Shown in pieces: positions 28,194 through 36,212 of a stretch of DNA of 36,212 nt. The stretch comes from Coemansia sp. RSA 1804. Lineage: Eukaryota; Kickxellomycota; Kickxellomycetes; Kickxellales; Kickxellaceae. The stretch's first letter is position 1. The number at the start of each line of letters is the position of its first letter. The notes below the pieces were generated by a model. That model was not told the origin of the DNA, made no database searches, and saw nothing but the letters and a program-made list of their open reading frames with translations. The stretch lies in assembly GCA_027578815.1 (NCBI GenBank), contig JANBTH010000100.1:1-36212 (forward strand). The letters run 5' to 3'. A program made the position numbers and the translations under genes.

Positions 28194-30700
28194 ATGCATC
28201 CCGAGGAAAAGCCCTTTGTTTTGGAGCCCGGGCGCATACGTCGCGTTCTCAGGAAGCTTCTTGCCAAGGTGACCGATCTAGAGGAAGAGATTATGTTGCG
28301 TCCATCAATGTACAGGAACAACGACGTATTTCCAGGCACCACAGCTGCCTTGCAGTATTCAAACAGGGGCAATGGCAACAGGAGAAACAGCAACAGCAAT
28401 GAAATTGCCTCCGACTGTGGCTACACTAGCAGCTACGATATCGATTGTCATCGGAGACCCGTGGACAAAGACCGAGAGAGGAATATTCCTCCAGCACATC
28501 CATTTCAACACCTATTGGCGAAGGGAGTGCGGCGGACACCAAAGTACACGTACAAGCGAACCAGAAAAGCGTCATTGTCGGAAGCCGAATGCACGGACAC
28601 GGAGGACGATGACAGCTTCGTTGGGACAAAGAGACCTAGAACGAAAAAGATTTCACGGTCGTCCAGTCTAGGTGCACTTTCAGATTCCGACAACATGTCC
28701 CAGAGCACCCAGGACCCTGCTCTCTGGCTGACCACGCCCCGAAAGCGACTGCGGCGACGTGTATCGGCGACCATGGGTGCTGGAGATACAGAGAAAACGC
28801 GTATGGGCATGCAACCCCAGTCATTCAGCTCACGACTGGAGAAGATAATCACCAATCCAGGGTCTGCTTGTGCCAACACATACAAGGCGCGGAGTCTGCA
28901 CAGCCATCTTGTTTCTTTGGGCGAACTGCTATGGCTTGGGTGTCCATCTCTAGGCGATGGGTGCACCATGCGTGTGCTGCCGCTAAAGGTGCAGGCGGCG
29001 TTTCGACTTGGCGAAGCGGTTGCACTGTCTGACGGATGCTGCGACCTCGATTACCTGGACGAGTTGTATGATTCTATGCCGATATTTCTTGTGCGCTTTG
29101 CGCTGTGGCAGCATATTGTGACTCTGTGCTACATGCGTATCCCAGCGTATGCGGACACGCTTTCTGAGGCACTGTGGGATGTTGGCGCCTTCTATCAGCA
29201 GATGTGGCTGGTCGGCACAAGGCTTGCTGACCTGGACATGGTTGGAGCACTGCTAAAGCCAGGGTGCATTGTCCCACTCCATCTGCGCGCTGCCGACATG
29301 GGTGCAGAGCCGTGGTTTGTCACCAAGCTGCTTGGATATCTTTCATCAAGAAACACGGCAAAAGACAAGGAGACGGAGAATATTGCCGTGTGTGCGAAAA
29401 AAGATAATGCACTGTGGCGCGAGTTTGTTCTTCCTAGCGTTGCGGGGTGTGGCAATAGCGGAGATGCAATTTACAGTTACTCCCGCGTGCATGGAACGGC
29501 TTCTGGCGTGGTGCCCTCGCGATTCTCAAAGTGGGTAGCGCGTATCAGCAACCCAACACAAAGCGTTCGTCTGCTTGCCGCGGCACTTGAGCAGGCGTTG
29601 CTTTTTCTTGTAGCGCTTGGCGAGACATCTTTCAACGACAATGCCACGAGTGCTACTGTTGCCGCGGATAGGGTGACTCTTTTGTATGTGGACTGCACCA
29701 TGGGCATACCCTGCTTTGAAGCTGTCGAGACGGTCAAGGCGATATCGTCGATTATCTACACAAAACTTGGATCTCTAGATGCCGCGTTTTCAGGGTCAGA
29801 TTCGATCACCGTCACCCAATGTCTGCAGCGATGTGTTCTTTTGTTGGACAAGATCACGGCTATTTGCAATGCTGGCCAACAGCGATTCAGCGCCGATGCT
29901 GTGGAGACATGTGCTACGTGTCAGACAGGGCTTGTGCTGATTGCATTGCGCCAGCTTGGAGCATGCAAGTCCGAACAGCCCTTGTGCTCATTCAGTTGCA
30001 TGACCCAGATGTGGGGCTGGGTGGTCTGCGCATCAAAGAAGCTGTTCCAACGCACAGTAGACAGCCGGGCAGCGGATTGCGGCTTGGAGAACGTAGACCG
30101 GAATAACAACAATGGTCTTGTAGCTAGTAAGCGCAGTATTCTGGTTGCCCAATTCGACAGTGTCCTGGATAGTAGCAATGGCAATTCAAATAGTATTGGG
30201 AGAAGATGTGCTGCAATGTGCGAGCGCCGCTATCTCGATATGGCGCTCCAGCATCTTGTCCTTGCAGGCGCGTCGCCGTGGCTCTTTTACGACACGGCAC
30301 GCCTTGTCGCGTACGATCTGAAGCGACCCAAGACTGGAAAGTCAATTGTGGCCCAAGCACTGGCGCGCTTTAACTCTATCTGGGACCAACACCGCGAATG
30401 CCGCGATTGGCAGCAGAACTGGGCCCAGCTCCAATCGGCAGCTGAACATGAATTACAACAACAATCTGGAGCCCAGTCTCAACAAGGCGCGCTGTCTGGG
30501 TCGGATCCGCAGGATATAGATTCCAACAAAGTGATGGGCTCGGATGCGCCCAAGGATGATGAATCAGCGCTCTGGATGCAAGGAGAGGAGGCTGTTGCGC
30601 GTTCTCGCCTCAGAGAGCTCAGCAACGATCTTGACAAACGCATTTCCAGCAAAGCGGCAGGAAGTCGTGGCAGCAACCATCAGGGACCAAACAAACCCAA

Positions 30701-30738
<38 letters not shown>

Positions 30739-30893
30739 CTAAAAGCAGAATCAGCGGTTGTGGTTTAATGCCAGAGCAGCAGACAGCAAACATCTCATCT
30801 GTACACGCGAAGGATTCACAGCCATCGGGTGTTGTTATAGAAGATGAGCTTGGGCTGATGCTGTCGCTGAGACGGCGGCGATCGCCGACATAG
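28194..30893 (+). CDS. Unknown, probably nuclear protein (899 aa), divergent from MSH6
   Basis: The ATG at 28194 begins MHPEEKPFVLEPGRIRRVLR. The open frame extends upstream only through a hydrophobic non-ATG stretch that I take as leader. Residues 12-33 form a basic amphipathic helix. Two NLS-like clusters, TKRPRTKK (145-152) and PRKRLRRR (182-189), sit in a disordered, Ser/Asp-rich region with several RxxS sites. Residues about 205-760 are low in gaps, rich in Leu/Ala/Cys/Trp helices (for example MPIFLVRFALWQHIVTLCYM, VRLLAAALEQALLFLVALGE, DMALQHLVLAGASPWLFY) and look like an alpha-helical repeat fold. The tail holds Gln/Ser-rich sequence, an Asn-Asn-Gly repeat and a terminal DELGLMLSLRRRR motif. 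I do not recognise the family. The shared promoter with MSH6 hints at chromosome biology, but that is only context. Confidence 0.75.
30700..30738 (+). repeat. Nine-base tandem repeat (AACAACGGC)n
   Basis: Four near-perfect copies of a nine-base unit encode Asn-Asn-Gly repeats in the tail of the 899-aa protein. It is a candidate length-variable site. Confidence 0.85.
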
Positions 30894-31488
30894 CCCATCT
30901 TATTTTGCGCTAAAGATAGTCTGCATGGCAAAGAAAAGGAGAAAGGGGGGCGCGTTTCTCTTTCGGCTTTTTATTTTCTATTTTTGTAGCTTTTTGATAA
31001 TTCCTTACAGAGAAACATTTGTGATATTTCGTCGCGCTTTGGCCGCGGTTGTTGTTCAATGAAAATCGTAACCCAGTAACACCATCTTTCCATTTTCTTT
31101 TTTCCTCTTTCTCCTCCTCTTTCATTTCTCGCTCGTCTCCCCTATCCTATACACCACTAACAAAACTTTTTCACTCACTAATCTGCGGTAGACGCACAAT
31201 GCACTCATTCACACTCTGCACTTGAATTTCCTCTAAAAACGGCCGACTCTGCTCCTTGACGACACAAGAAGCGTCCTTTTTGCATATAGAGTGGACAACA
31301 GGCCTTTTCTTACCGACGTCACGCACTCACCCATGCTGAATTCAGTTATCTTTTCCTCACTCCTCATATCCCAATTATATTTCCACTAATTCTCTTATTA
31401 TTTGTGCACACATATAGAGCTCAATACTTGGTTAATTTTCTCTGTGCATTACTTTAGCAAGGCTTAAAGCCCGGTCTATATATCTGTA
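30894..31488. promoter_or_regulatory. Spacer upstream of the DENND6-like gene
   Basis: These 595 AT- and CT-rich bases lie between tandem genes. A pyrimidine-rich block lies at 31084-31145. TATATAT at 31477-31483 sits only six bases before the start codon, too close to act as a TATA box for this ATG. No other gene is supported. Confidence 0.45.
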
Positions 31489-34400
31489 ATGCTTGACTCC
31501 ACATCACAGGTTTCACGAGACAGCCAGAGTGAGCCACACTACGCGTTGGATCAAGATCCTGATGGCAGCAGCCCTTCCTCTCACTCTGCAGCAGCCAGCA
31601 ACGACGATTTTTTCGACTGCACAAGCCATGGTAACAGCACGAAACCCAGTCTAGATTCCAATATGTCTTTGAAAGCCAACGATTCTAAGCAGTCCAGCTA
31701 CGAGGCGTGCACGGACTCGTTGGCCACGGCGCCGGATCCTGTTGAGGGGGAGAATGAAGCGGCCGAAAAAGTATCAGCGGCCGAGTCATCAAAGACGCTG
31801 CGCTTTCGCAGCCTGACAAACTCGCAAGTATTTTCTAGCAGCAGCAGCAGCAGCAACATAAGCAACAACACTACGACTACCAGTAGCACCAGTGGTAACA
31901 GCGCTTATGCTCACACACCGGCGTTTGATGCCCTGGGGTTTTCGTCAACGACCATGGGATTGGCTCGATCGGCAAGTCTGCGTCGGACGGCGACAACCAC
32001 AGCCGCCGTAATGCCAATTAAAAAGAAGGCACCTTCTCAGGGACTGCTGGTAGAAGAGCGAGCGCGCCGTGCGGTCAAGGCAATGGCCGAGGCTGCAACC
32101 ACTGGGATTTCTGTTCGCGAGGCCGATGAAAAGCGGTCGCGCACCTTCAGCAGGCTTTTGGTTGAGCATCGATTAGGCAACGGCGGCAGACGCGGAAGCA
32201 ACCGCAGCACAAAACAGGCAGACAACCCGACAGACCAAGGAACTAGAGGGGACGCATCCAAAACGGCAATAATAAAACAGAATGCCATTCACCAGACGTT
32301 GTCGCAAAACAGTGTTGCCGATCGGACTCATTCGGATGTTCCGAGCGATGTTGCCAGCGAGAATGCAGATGGCAGCAGTGATTGGCAGGGACTCACGGGC
32401 TCTGCCACGCCAGAGTCAGACAGCCGTGCACTGAGTCTAACAGACGACAAAAAGGCCATTGGCATTGCTCGCAGCGCAAGTCTGGAAGCGCGGGTCGACC
32501 AACACACACGCGCGGCCCTTTCGCAGTGGATCTTGTGCTTTGGCTCGGTGCATTTTGACGTTGACCAAGGCCCAACTCTCAACCTGCTGTATCCCTACGT
32601 TCCGTTTAGCGACAGCGAGCGCGCAGCGATATGCTTTTCGTCGATGCCCGACTCAACAATATACGAGCTCTATGACTCTGTGTACACCTTTCATTTCCGT
32701 GTGGATCCAGTCCGACTCGGACTACCAAAGGACACCGTGTTTCTGTATGGGCACGTGTTCTTCCGCCAGAAGCGCGATCCGCTGATGCGGCGCGGCGGGT
32801 TCCAGCGCTCTATTGCAATCATATCGCATCTGCCGTACCACGGGCTGTTCTCGCGTATGGCGCACATGCTTGGACCAATGTACTTTGACTTGGGAACAGC
32901 TATTCTGGAGGCAGCGGCACAGAATGTGTCGTCATGGCGACGACCCGTACCGGGTGGAGCGTATGAGCTGCCGTTTCTGGGAACAGCGCTTTCGGTGGAG
33001 CTGCCGGCAATCGATGCGAGCCAGCTGCTGGAGACCAGCAAGTTTCCGCTGGATCGGTTTGATCCCGGCGAGCATATCCTTGCAAGCGTGACGTGCGATG
33101 GGTTGTTTCGCAGCTTCCGCGACACGCTGGACGACCTGTGGACGTGCTGGGAGCTGATGATTCTGGGCGAATCGCTTGTTGTGCTGGCAGACACGCCGTC
33201 CCGGTGCTCGGAGGCCATTGTCAGTCTGGTGGACATCATATTTCCGATAAAGTACTGTGGCGACTACAGACCGTATTTCACCATTCAGGATCCCGACTTT
33301 CGGGCAATCGTATCCAAGACACATGTGCCTAACAACACGGTTGTTGGAGTCTCCAACCCGTTTTTCAGCGAAGCGCTTAGTCACTGGCCGCACAAGCTCT
33401 TTCTAGGGTCCTCGGGTCGCATGTCGCAGATGCACGGAGCGTCTGCTCGCAAAGCGCGCGCGTTTGGAGACAGCGGCAATAGCAGCAGCAACAGCGGCAT
33501 TGGTGGTGCTAGCAGCAGTGGCGGTGGTGGGTATAGAGGCGATATTAGCGCCGGAGCAAACGTGGTCAGAGCAAAGGCCAGCAGCAGCAGCATTGCGAGC
33601 GCAGCCAGCAGCATCGGTGGCAGCAAGGGCAGTGCCGGCATGTATTCTGGAGCCAGCGGACAGCCAGCTGCGAGCAGCAGCAGCAGCGCTAGCGGCAGAG
33701 GAATAAGACAAGGCCTGCAAACGAAGCACAAGTGTGCGGTCAACAAGGACCGGCCATTTGTGGAGAATCTGCTTAGTGCGATCAAGTCAGGCAAGGAAAC
33801 GCCGTGGATGGTCAACAACATGCTGCGCAGATACTTTATTGACCTCACTGTTCAGTTTCTGGCCCCGCTGGATCGGTACTTTTCGACGTTGATTCCAAAG
33901 GTGCAGTCGGCAATGGTAATTCCGCAAGGAAGCCAGATGCACCAGGCACAGCAGCAACAGCAGCGGGTGCTATCGCTTTCGTGGTTCTCACCGCCAGGAC
34001 ATCTGCGACCGTGGCGGATGGACGATTTTATGGAGTCATTGGTGTCGTTTGGAATATCGCCGCAGCTGGGCAGCCGTCAGAGCGCAACAACGGCAGCAGA
34101 GGTGCTTGCGTCGGTGTTTTCGGGGAGCAGCACAGGAAATGGCACTGCCAGCGGTGCTTTGCACGGGGGAAATGCCAGTATTAATTATTACGCCAACAGC
34201 AGTAGCGGCAGTAGCAGCGGCAGACTGGCCAACGGGCAGCATTCGCGCACAGCCGGCGAAAGGCCGGGTAGAAGGAGACAGCACGGCGTATCGGAGAGCC
34301 AGCAACACACAGCAACAACAACAGCAACAACAGGTACAGGAACAACAACGGCGGGGACGTTGTCGTTTTCGCTGTGGAAGAGCAAGAAGGGAACAAAGCG

Positions 34401-35274
34401 TGTCAGCGATGAGTGGATGCAGCTGTATGGACAGTTCCTCAAGTGCGGCAACTTTGCGACATGGCTGGCGCACCGCACAAGCGAGGCACAGCGGGCGCTG
34501 GTTTCGCGGTTCCGGCAGGAGGTGTGCCAGGGCGATGTGCATGCGTGGTGCCGCGGATACGACTACACGCTTGGGCTTGATGCCGAGCAGCTTGCGGTGG
34601 AGATGGAGACGCTGGAGCTGGCGACGATGGATCTCGGACAGAGTAGTACCCGTGGCAGCGGAGCGCGTCACCAGCCGCACGCAGACCATGTGTTCTACCA
34701 CGGCGAGGAAGAGGAGGAGCGGCGACGCGCTGAGCGACATCGGCAGCGCATCCTGCGCGAGCAGCAGCAGCGGTTGGCGGGCGGCGGACGGCCTGTGTAT
34801 GGCAGCGATGGAGCGCTGGTTGGGTTCTCGCAGGCGGCAGCACCAGTAATGGCGCCCCAGAAGCAGCAGCATAGGGCTAGAGTGTCTTCATCTGCCAGTC
34901 AGAAGGTTGCCGTGGCGGATGCAAGCAAGCGGGACCAGAGACACAGGATTGACGGACACAAGCAGCTTGGGCAAAGACTTACGCAGGCGCGGCGGGCACA
35001 GACGGTGATTCTCCAGGCGGCGTGGCTGCTGGCACAGCTTCTGGGAGAACGTGCAACAAGCAAGCTTTGCCAGCAGGTGCAGAGCCAGGTACCAGCCGCG
35101 GCCGACATTGGCGAGATGCGCAACGAATGTCTGCCAAGCGGCAGCGAGACGGAGCAGCTGCAGAGGCAGCTTTCTGTTCTAGTCGAGTACATGCCGGCGG
35201 AGACCGGGCGCATGTTTCTTCCGCTGGTCGGCGCCGATTACGTGGCTGCTCACCGCGAGCAGCCGGGCGTGTAG
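31489..35274 (+). CDS. DENND6: DENND6-type DENN-domain protein (putative Rab GEF), expanded to 1261 aa
   Basis: The first 340 residues are Ser/Thr-rich and disordered, with Ser and Asn/Thr runs (116-137) and two copies of ARSASL (159-164 and 327-332). The DENN module starts at about 344 with LSQWILCFGSVHFDVDQGPT, the opening of the DENND6/FAM116 family. It continues through CFSSMPDSTIYELYDSVYTFHFR, LYGHVFFRQKRDPLMRRGGFQRS, DLWTCWELMILGESLVVLADTP and IKYCGDYRPYFTIQDPDF to about 640. A Ser/Gly-rich insert (about 660-742) precedes a conserved block (NKDRPFVENLLSAIKSG to LAPLDRYFSTLIP). A second insert covers about 858-964, followed by WMQLYGQFLKCGNFATWLA (about 976-994) and Gln/Arg-rich helices. 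Human DENND6 proteins are about 600 aa and activate Rab14 on recycling endosomes (family knowledge). The extra length here is nearly all low-complexity. No intron. Confidence 0.88.
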   Translation: MLDSTSQVSRDSQSEPHYALDQDPDGSSPSSHSAAASNDDFFDCTSHGNSTKPSLDSNMSLKANDSKQSSYEACTDSLATAPDPVEGENEAAEKVSAAESSKTLRFRSLTNSQVFSSSSSSSNISNNTTTTSSTSGNSAYAHTPAFDALGFSSTTMGLARSASLRRTATTTAAVMPIKKKAPSQGLLVEERARRAVKAMAEAATTGISVREADEKRSRTFSRLLVEHRLGNGGRRGSNRSTKQADNPTDQGTRGDASKTAIIKQNAIHQTLSQNSVADRTHSDVPSDVASENADGSSDWQGLTGSATPESDSRALSLTDDKKAIGIARSASLEARVDQHTRAALSQWILCFGSVHFDVDQGPTLNLLYPYVPFSDSERAAICFSSMPDSTIYELYDSVYTFHFRVDPVRLGLPKDTVFLYGHVFFRQKRDPLMRRGGFQRSIAIISHLPYHGLFSRMAHMLGPMYFDLGTAILEAAAQNVSSWRRPVPGGAYELPFLGTALSVELPAIDASQLLETSKFPLDRFDPGEHILASVTCDGLFRSFRDTLDDLWTCWELMILGESLVVLADTPSRCSEAIVSLVDIIFPIKYCGDYRPYFTIQDPDFRAIVSKTHVPNNTVVGVSNPFFSEALSHWPHKLFLGSSGRMSQMHGASARKARAFGDSGNSSSNSGIGGASSSGGGGYRGDISAGANVVRAKASSSSIASAASSIGGSKGSAGMYSGASGQPAASSSSSASGRGIRQGLQTKHKCAVNKDRPFVENLLSAIKSGKETPWMVNNMLRRYFIDLTVQFLAPLDRYFSTLIPKVQSAMVIPQGSQMHQAQQQQQRVLSLSWFSPPGHLRPWRMDDFMESLVSFGISPQLGSRQSATTAAEVLASVFSGSSTGNGTASGALHGGNASINYYANSSSGSSSGRLANGQHSRTAGERPGRRRQHGVSESQQHTATTTATTGTGTTTAGTLSFSLWKSKKGTKRVSDEWMQLYGQFLKCGNFATWLAHRTSEAQRALVSRFRQEVCQGDVHAWCRGYDYTLGLDAEQLAVEMETLELATMDLGQSSTRGSGARHQPHADHVFYHGEEEEERRRAERHRQRILREQQQRLAGGGRPVYGSDGALVGFSQAAAPVMAPQKQQHRARVSSSASQKVAVADASKRDQRHRIDGHKQLGQRLTQARRAQTVILQAAWLLAQLLGERATSKLCQQVQSQVPAAADIGEMRNECLPSGSETEQLQRQLSVLVEYMPAETGRMFLPLVGADYVAAHREQPGV

Positions 35275-35632
35275 GGACGGCGTGCCAGCTGCATGTTGTG
35301 ATGCTTCTTTTCTTTTTCTTTTTTCTCACTTGGCGTGGAGTGGTAGCTATAAACTAATGCAGGGTCTATGTGGAGCAGGCGCCAGCTGCCAGAATGCCAT
35401 TCTGGCGGACGCAGACGGCGCCACGGAGGAGACGCCGCCGATGTAGGGCAATGAGGCAAATTGGCGCGTGTGCAGCTGGGAACGAGCGCACAGGCAAAGA
35501 GGGGAAAGGAACATTGGCTTTTCCAGGGGCAGACAACCCAGAATGGGGGCCCTTTCCTTTGCAAGAGCTGCAGGGGCCGGGAGAAAGAGACAATGGCGCC
35601 CCGGCCAAGCCAGGCGGGGAGACGCTGATGAA

Positions 35633-35658
35633 GCTGCTGCTGCTGCTGCTGCTGCTGT
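35633..35658 (+). repeat. (CTG)n trinucleotide repeat
   Basis: This uninterrupted run of about eight CTG units (CAG on the minus strand) lies outside any confident gene. Confidence 0.9.
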
Positions 35659-36120
35659 GGTTCTGGATGCGCATCTGGAGCGACATGTCCGGAAACGTCT
35701 CGAGCGCAGATTGGCGGCGCGCGGGTCATCTGACAGCGGCCAGGCATGATTCGAGCAGCAAAAACGGGTCGGCGCGCAGAACAGCGGCGCATCCGCGACA
35801 AAGAGCCGGGTGCGCACCGCGATACAAAGATGCAAAGCAAAGGAAAAGAAGGCAATGGAATGGGCATTGGTGGCGATGGGCGACCTGCGCAGCCGGCGTC
35901 GCCAATCGCGCATCGGCTGGCGGGTGGGGCGATGGCGATGGGACCGGCGTGGCCAAAGCCACGAGGGCAGGCAGATTACACAGCACACCACGCACAGCAC
36001 AGCACAGCGCAGGCAGCAGCAGCCAGCGCTCCGCAGATTCGCGCATTCAGATCCTCGCAGCCCCTCTCCCTAGAATCCCGCTCGTCATTGGGCGGCCCAG
36101 CCGCGCGTCCCCCCTTCGAC

Positions 36121-36176
36121 CTCCTCCATCCATTTCATCCATATCCATTCCATCCATTTCATCCCATTCCATCCAG
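36121..36176 (+). repeat. Degenerate (TCCAT)n / CATTCC-type simple repeat
   Basis: This tract of about 55 bases is built from TCCAT, TTCAT and CATTCCATCC units, pyrimidine-rich on plus and close to the right edge. It contains no gene. Confidence 0.8.
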
Positions 36177-36212
36177 ACTCCCCCACCCAGATAGGCGCCA
36201 TCCGCCTCCAGC

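Larger units (their letters stand above)
35275..36212. other. GC-rich right end with overlapping open frames and simple repeats, no confident gene
   Basis: Open frames cover this region in several overlapping frames at once: plus 35394-36194, and minus 35366-35686, 35347-36000 and 35250-35867. This is what GC-rich, repeat-driven sequence does by itself. None shows a recognisable domain. The plus frame is Arg/Gly-rich with a Leu run from the CTG repeat. The minus frames give Ser, Ala or Gln runs from the same repeat. A gene whose body lies beyond the window could still begin or end here. Confidence 0.4.

Noticed and set aside
1..36212. A defence system, biosynthetic cluster, CRISPR array, transposon or other single multi-gene system
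   Set aside because: No spaced direct repeats, transposase, integrase or cluster-type enzymes are visible. The recognisable genes belong to unrelated housekeeping pathways.

Overview
This is eukaryotic nuclear DNA, almost certainly fungal. It carries about a dozen housekeeping genes from unrelated pathways on both strands. They have no operon logic, few and short introns (101, 102 and 188 bases where I can place them), T/CT-rich leaders upstream of many start codons, and long Ser/Ala/Gln/Asp low-complexity insertions in the proteins. A complex I accessory subunit argues against a Saccharomyces-type yeast. The intron-poor, repeat-studded, moderately GC-rich genes suggest an early-diverging fungus, perhaps Kickxellomycotina (Coemansia or Linderina relatives). 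The lineage is inference only.

Layout, left to right. 1-908 (-): OST3/OST6 oligosaccharyltransferase subunit, cut by the window edge. 1336-2142 (+): TIP41, a PP2A/TOR regulator. 2218-3870 (-): RTR1/RPAP2 RNA polymerase II CTD phosphatase. 4298-4881 (+, two exons): NDUFA11-like complex I subunit of the Tim17 family. 4964-7618 (-, two exons): nucleoporin Nup84/Nup107. 8056-10050 (-): NUG1/nucleostemin-family ribosome-assembly GTPase. 10654-12114 (+): ARG8 acetylornithine aminotransferase. 12401-13068 (+, two exons): CZIB/DUF866 zinc protein. 13069-14930: no confident gene, with two competing small ORFs. 14931-17039 (+): 702-aa unknown protein. 17385-18305 (+): mitochondrial ribosomal protein mL44 with a dead RNase III fold. 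18958-19383 (+): 141-aa disordered protein ending in a motif like COP9 signalosome subunit 9. 19721-21067 (-): 448-aa single-pass membrane protein of unknown function behind a 2.5-kb upstream gap. 23611-27564 (-): MSH6 mismatch-repair protein with a PIP box. 28194-30893 (+): 899-aa unknown, probably nuclear protein, divergent from MSH6. 31489-35274 (+): DENND6-type DENN protein inflated to 1261 aa. 35275-36212: repeat-rich end with no confident gene.

I see no transposon, CRISPR array, rRNA or tRNA gene, or biosynthetic cluster. The genes sit side by side rather than forming one system. The observations most worth following up are the COP9-subunit-9-like small protein, the unknown nuclear protein that shares a promoter carrying an MCB-type element with MSH6, the membrane protein with a juxtamembrane cysteine cluster and large upstream region, and the unresolved 13.1-14.9 kb stretch.

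Start codons were set to ATG throughout. Several open frames run further upstream only from TTG or GTG codons, and I did not use those.
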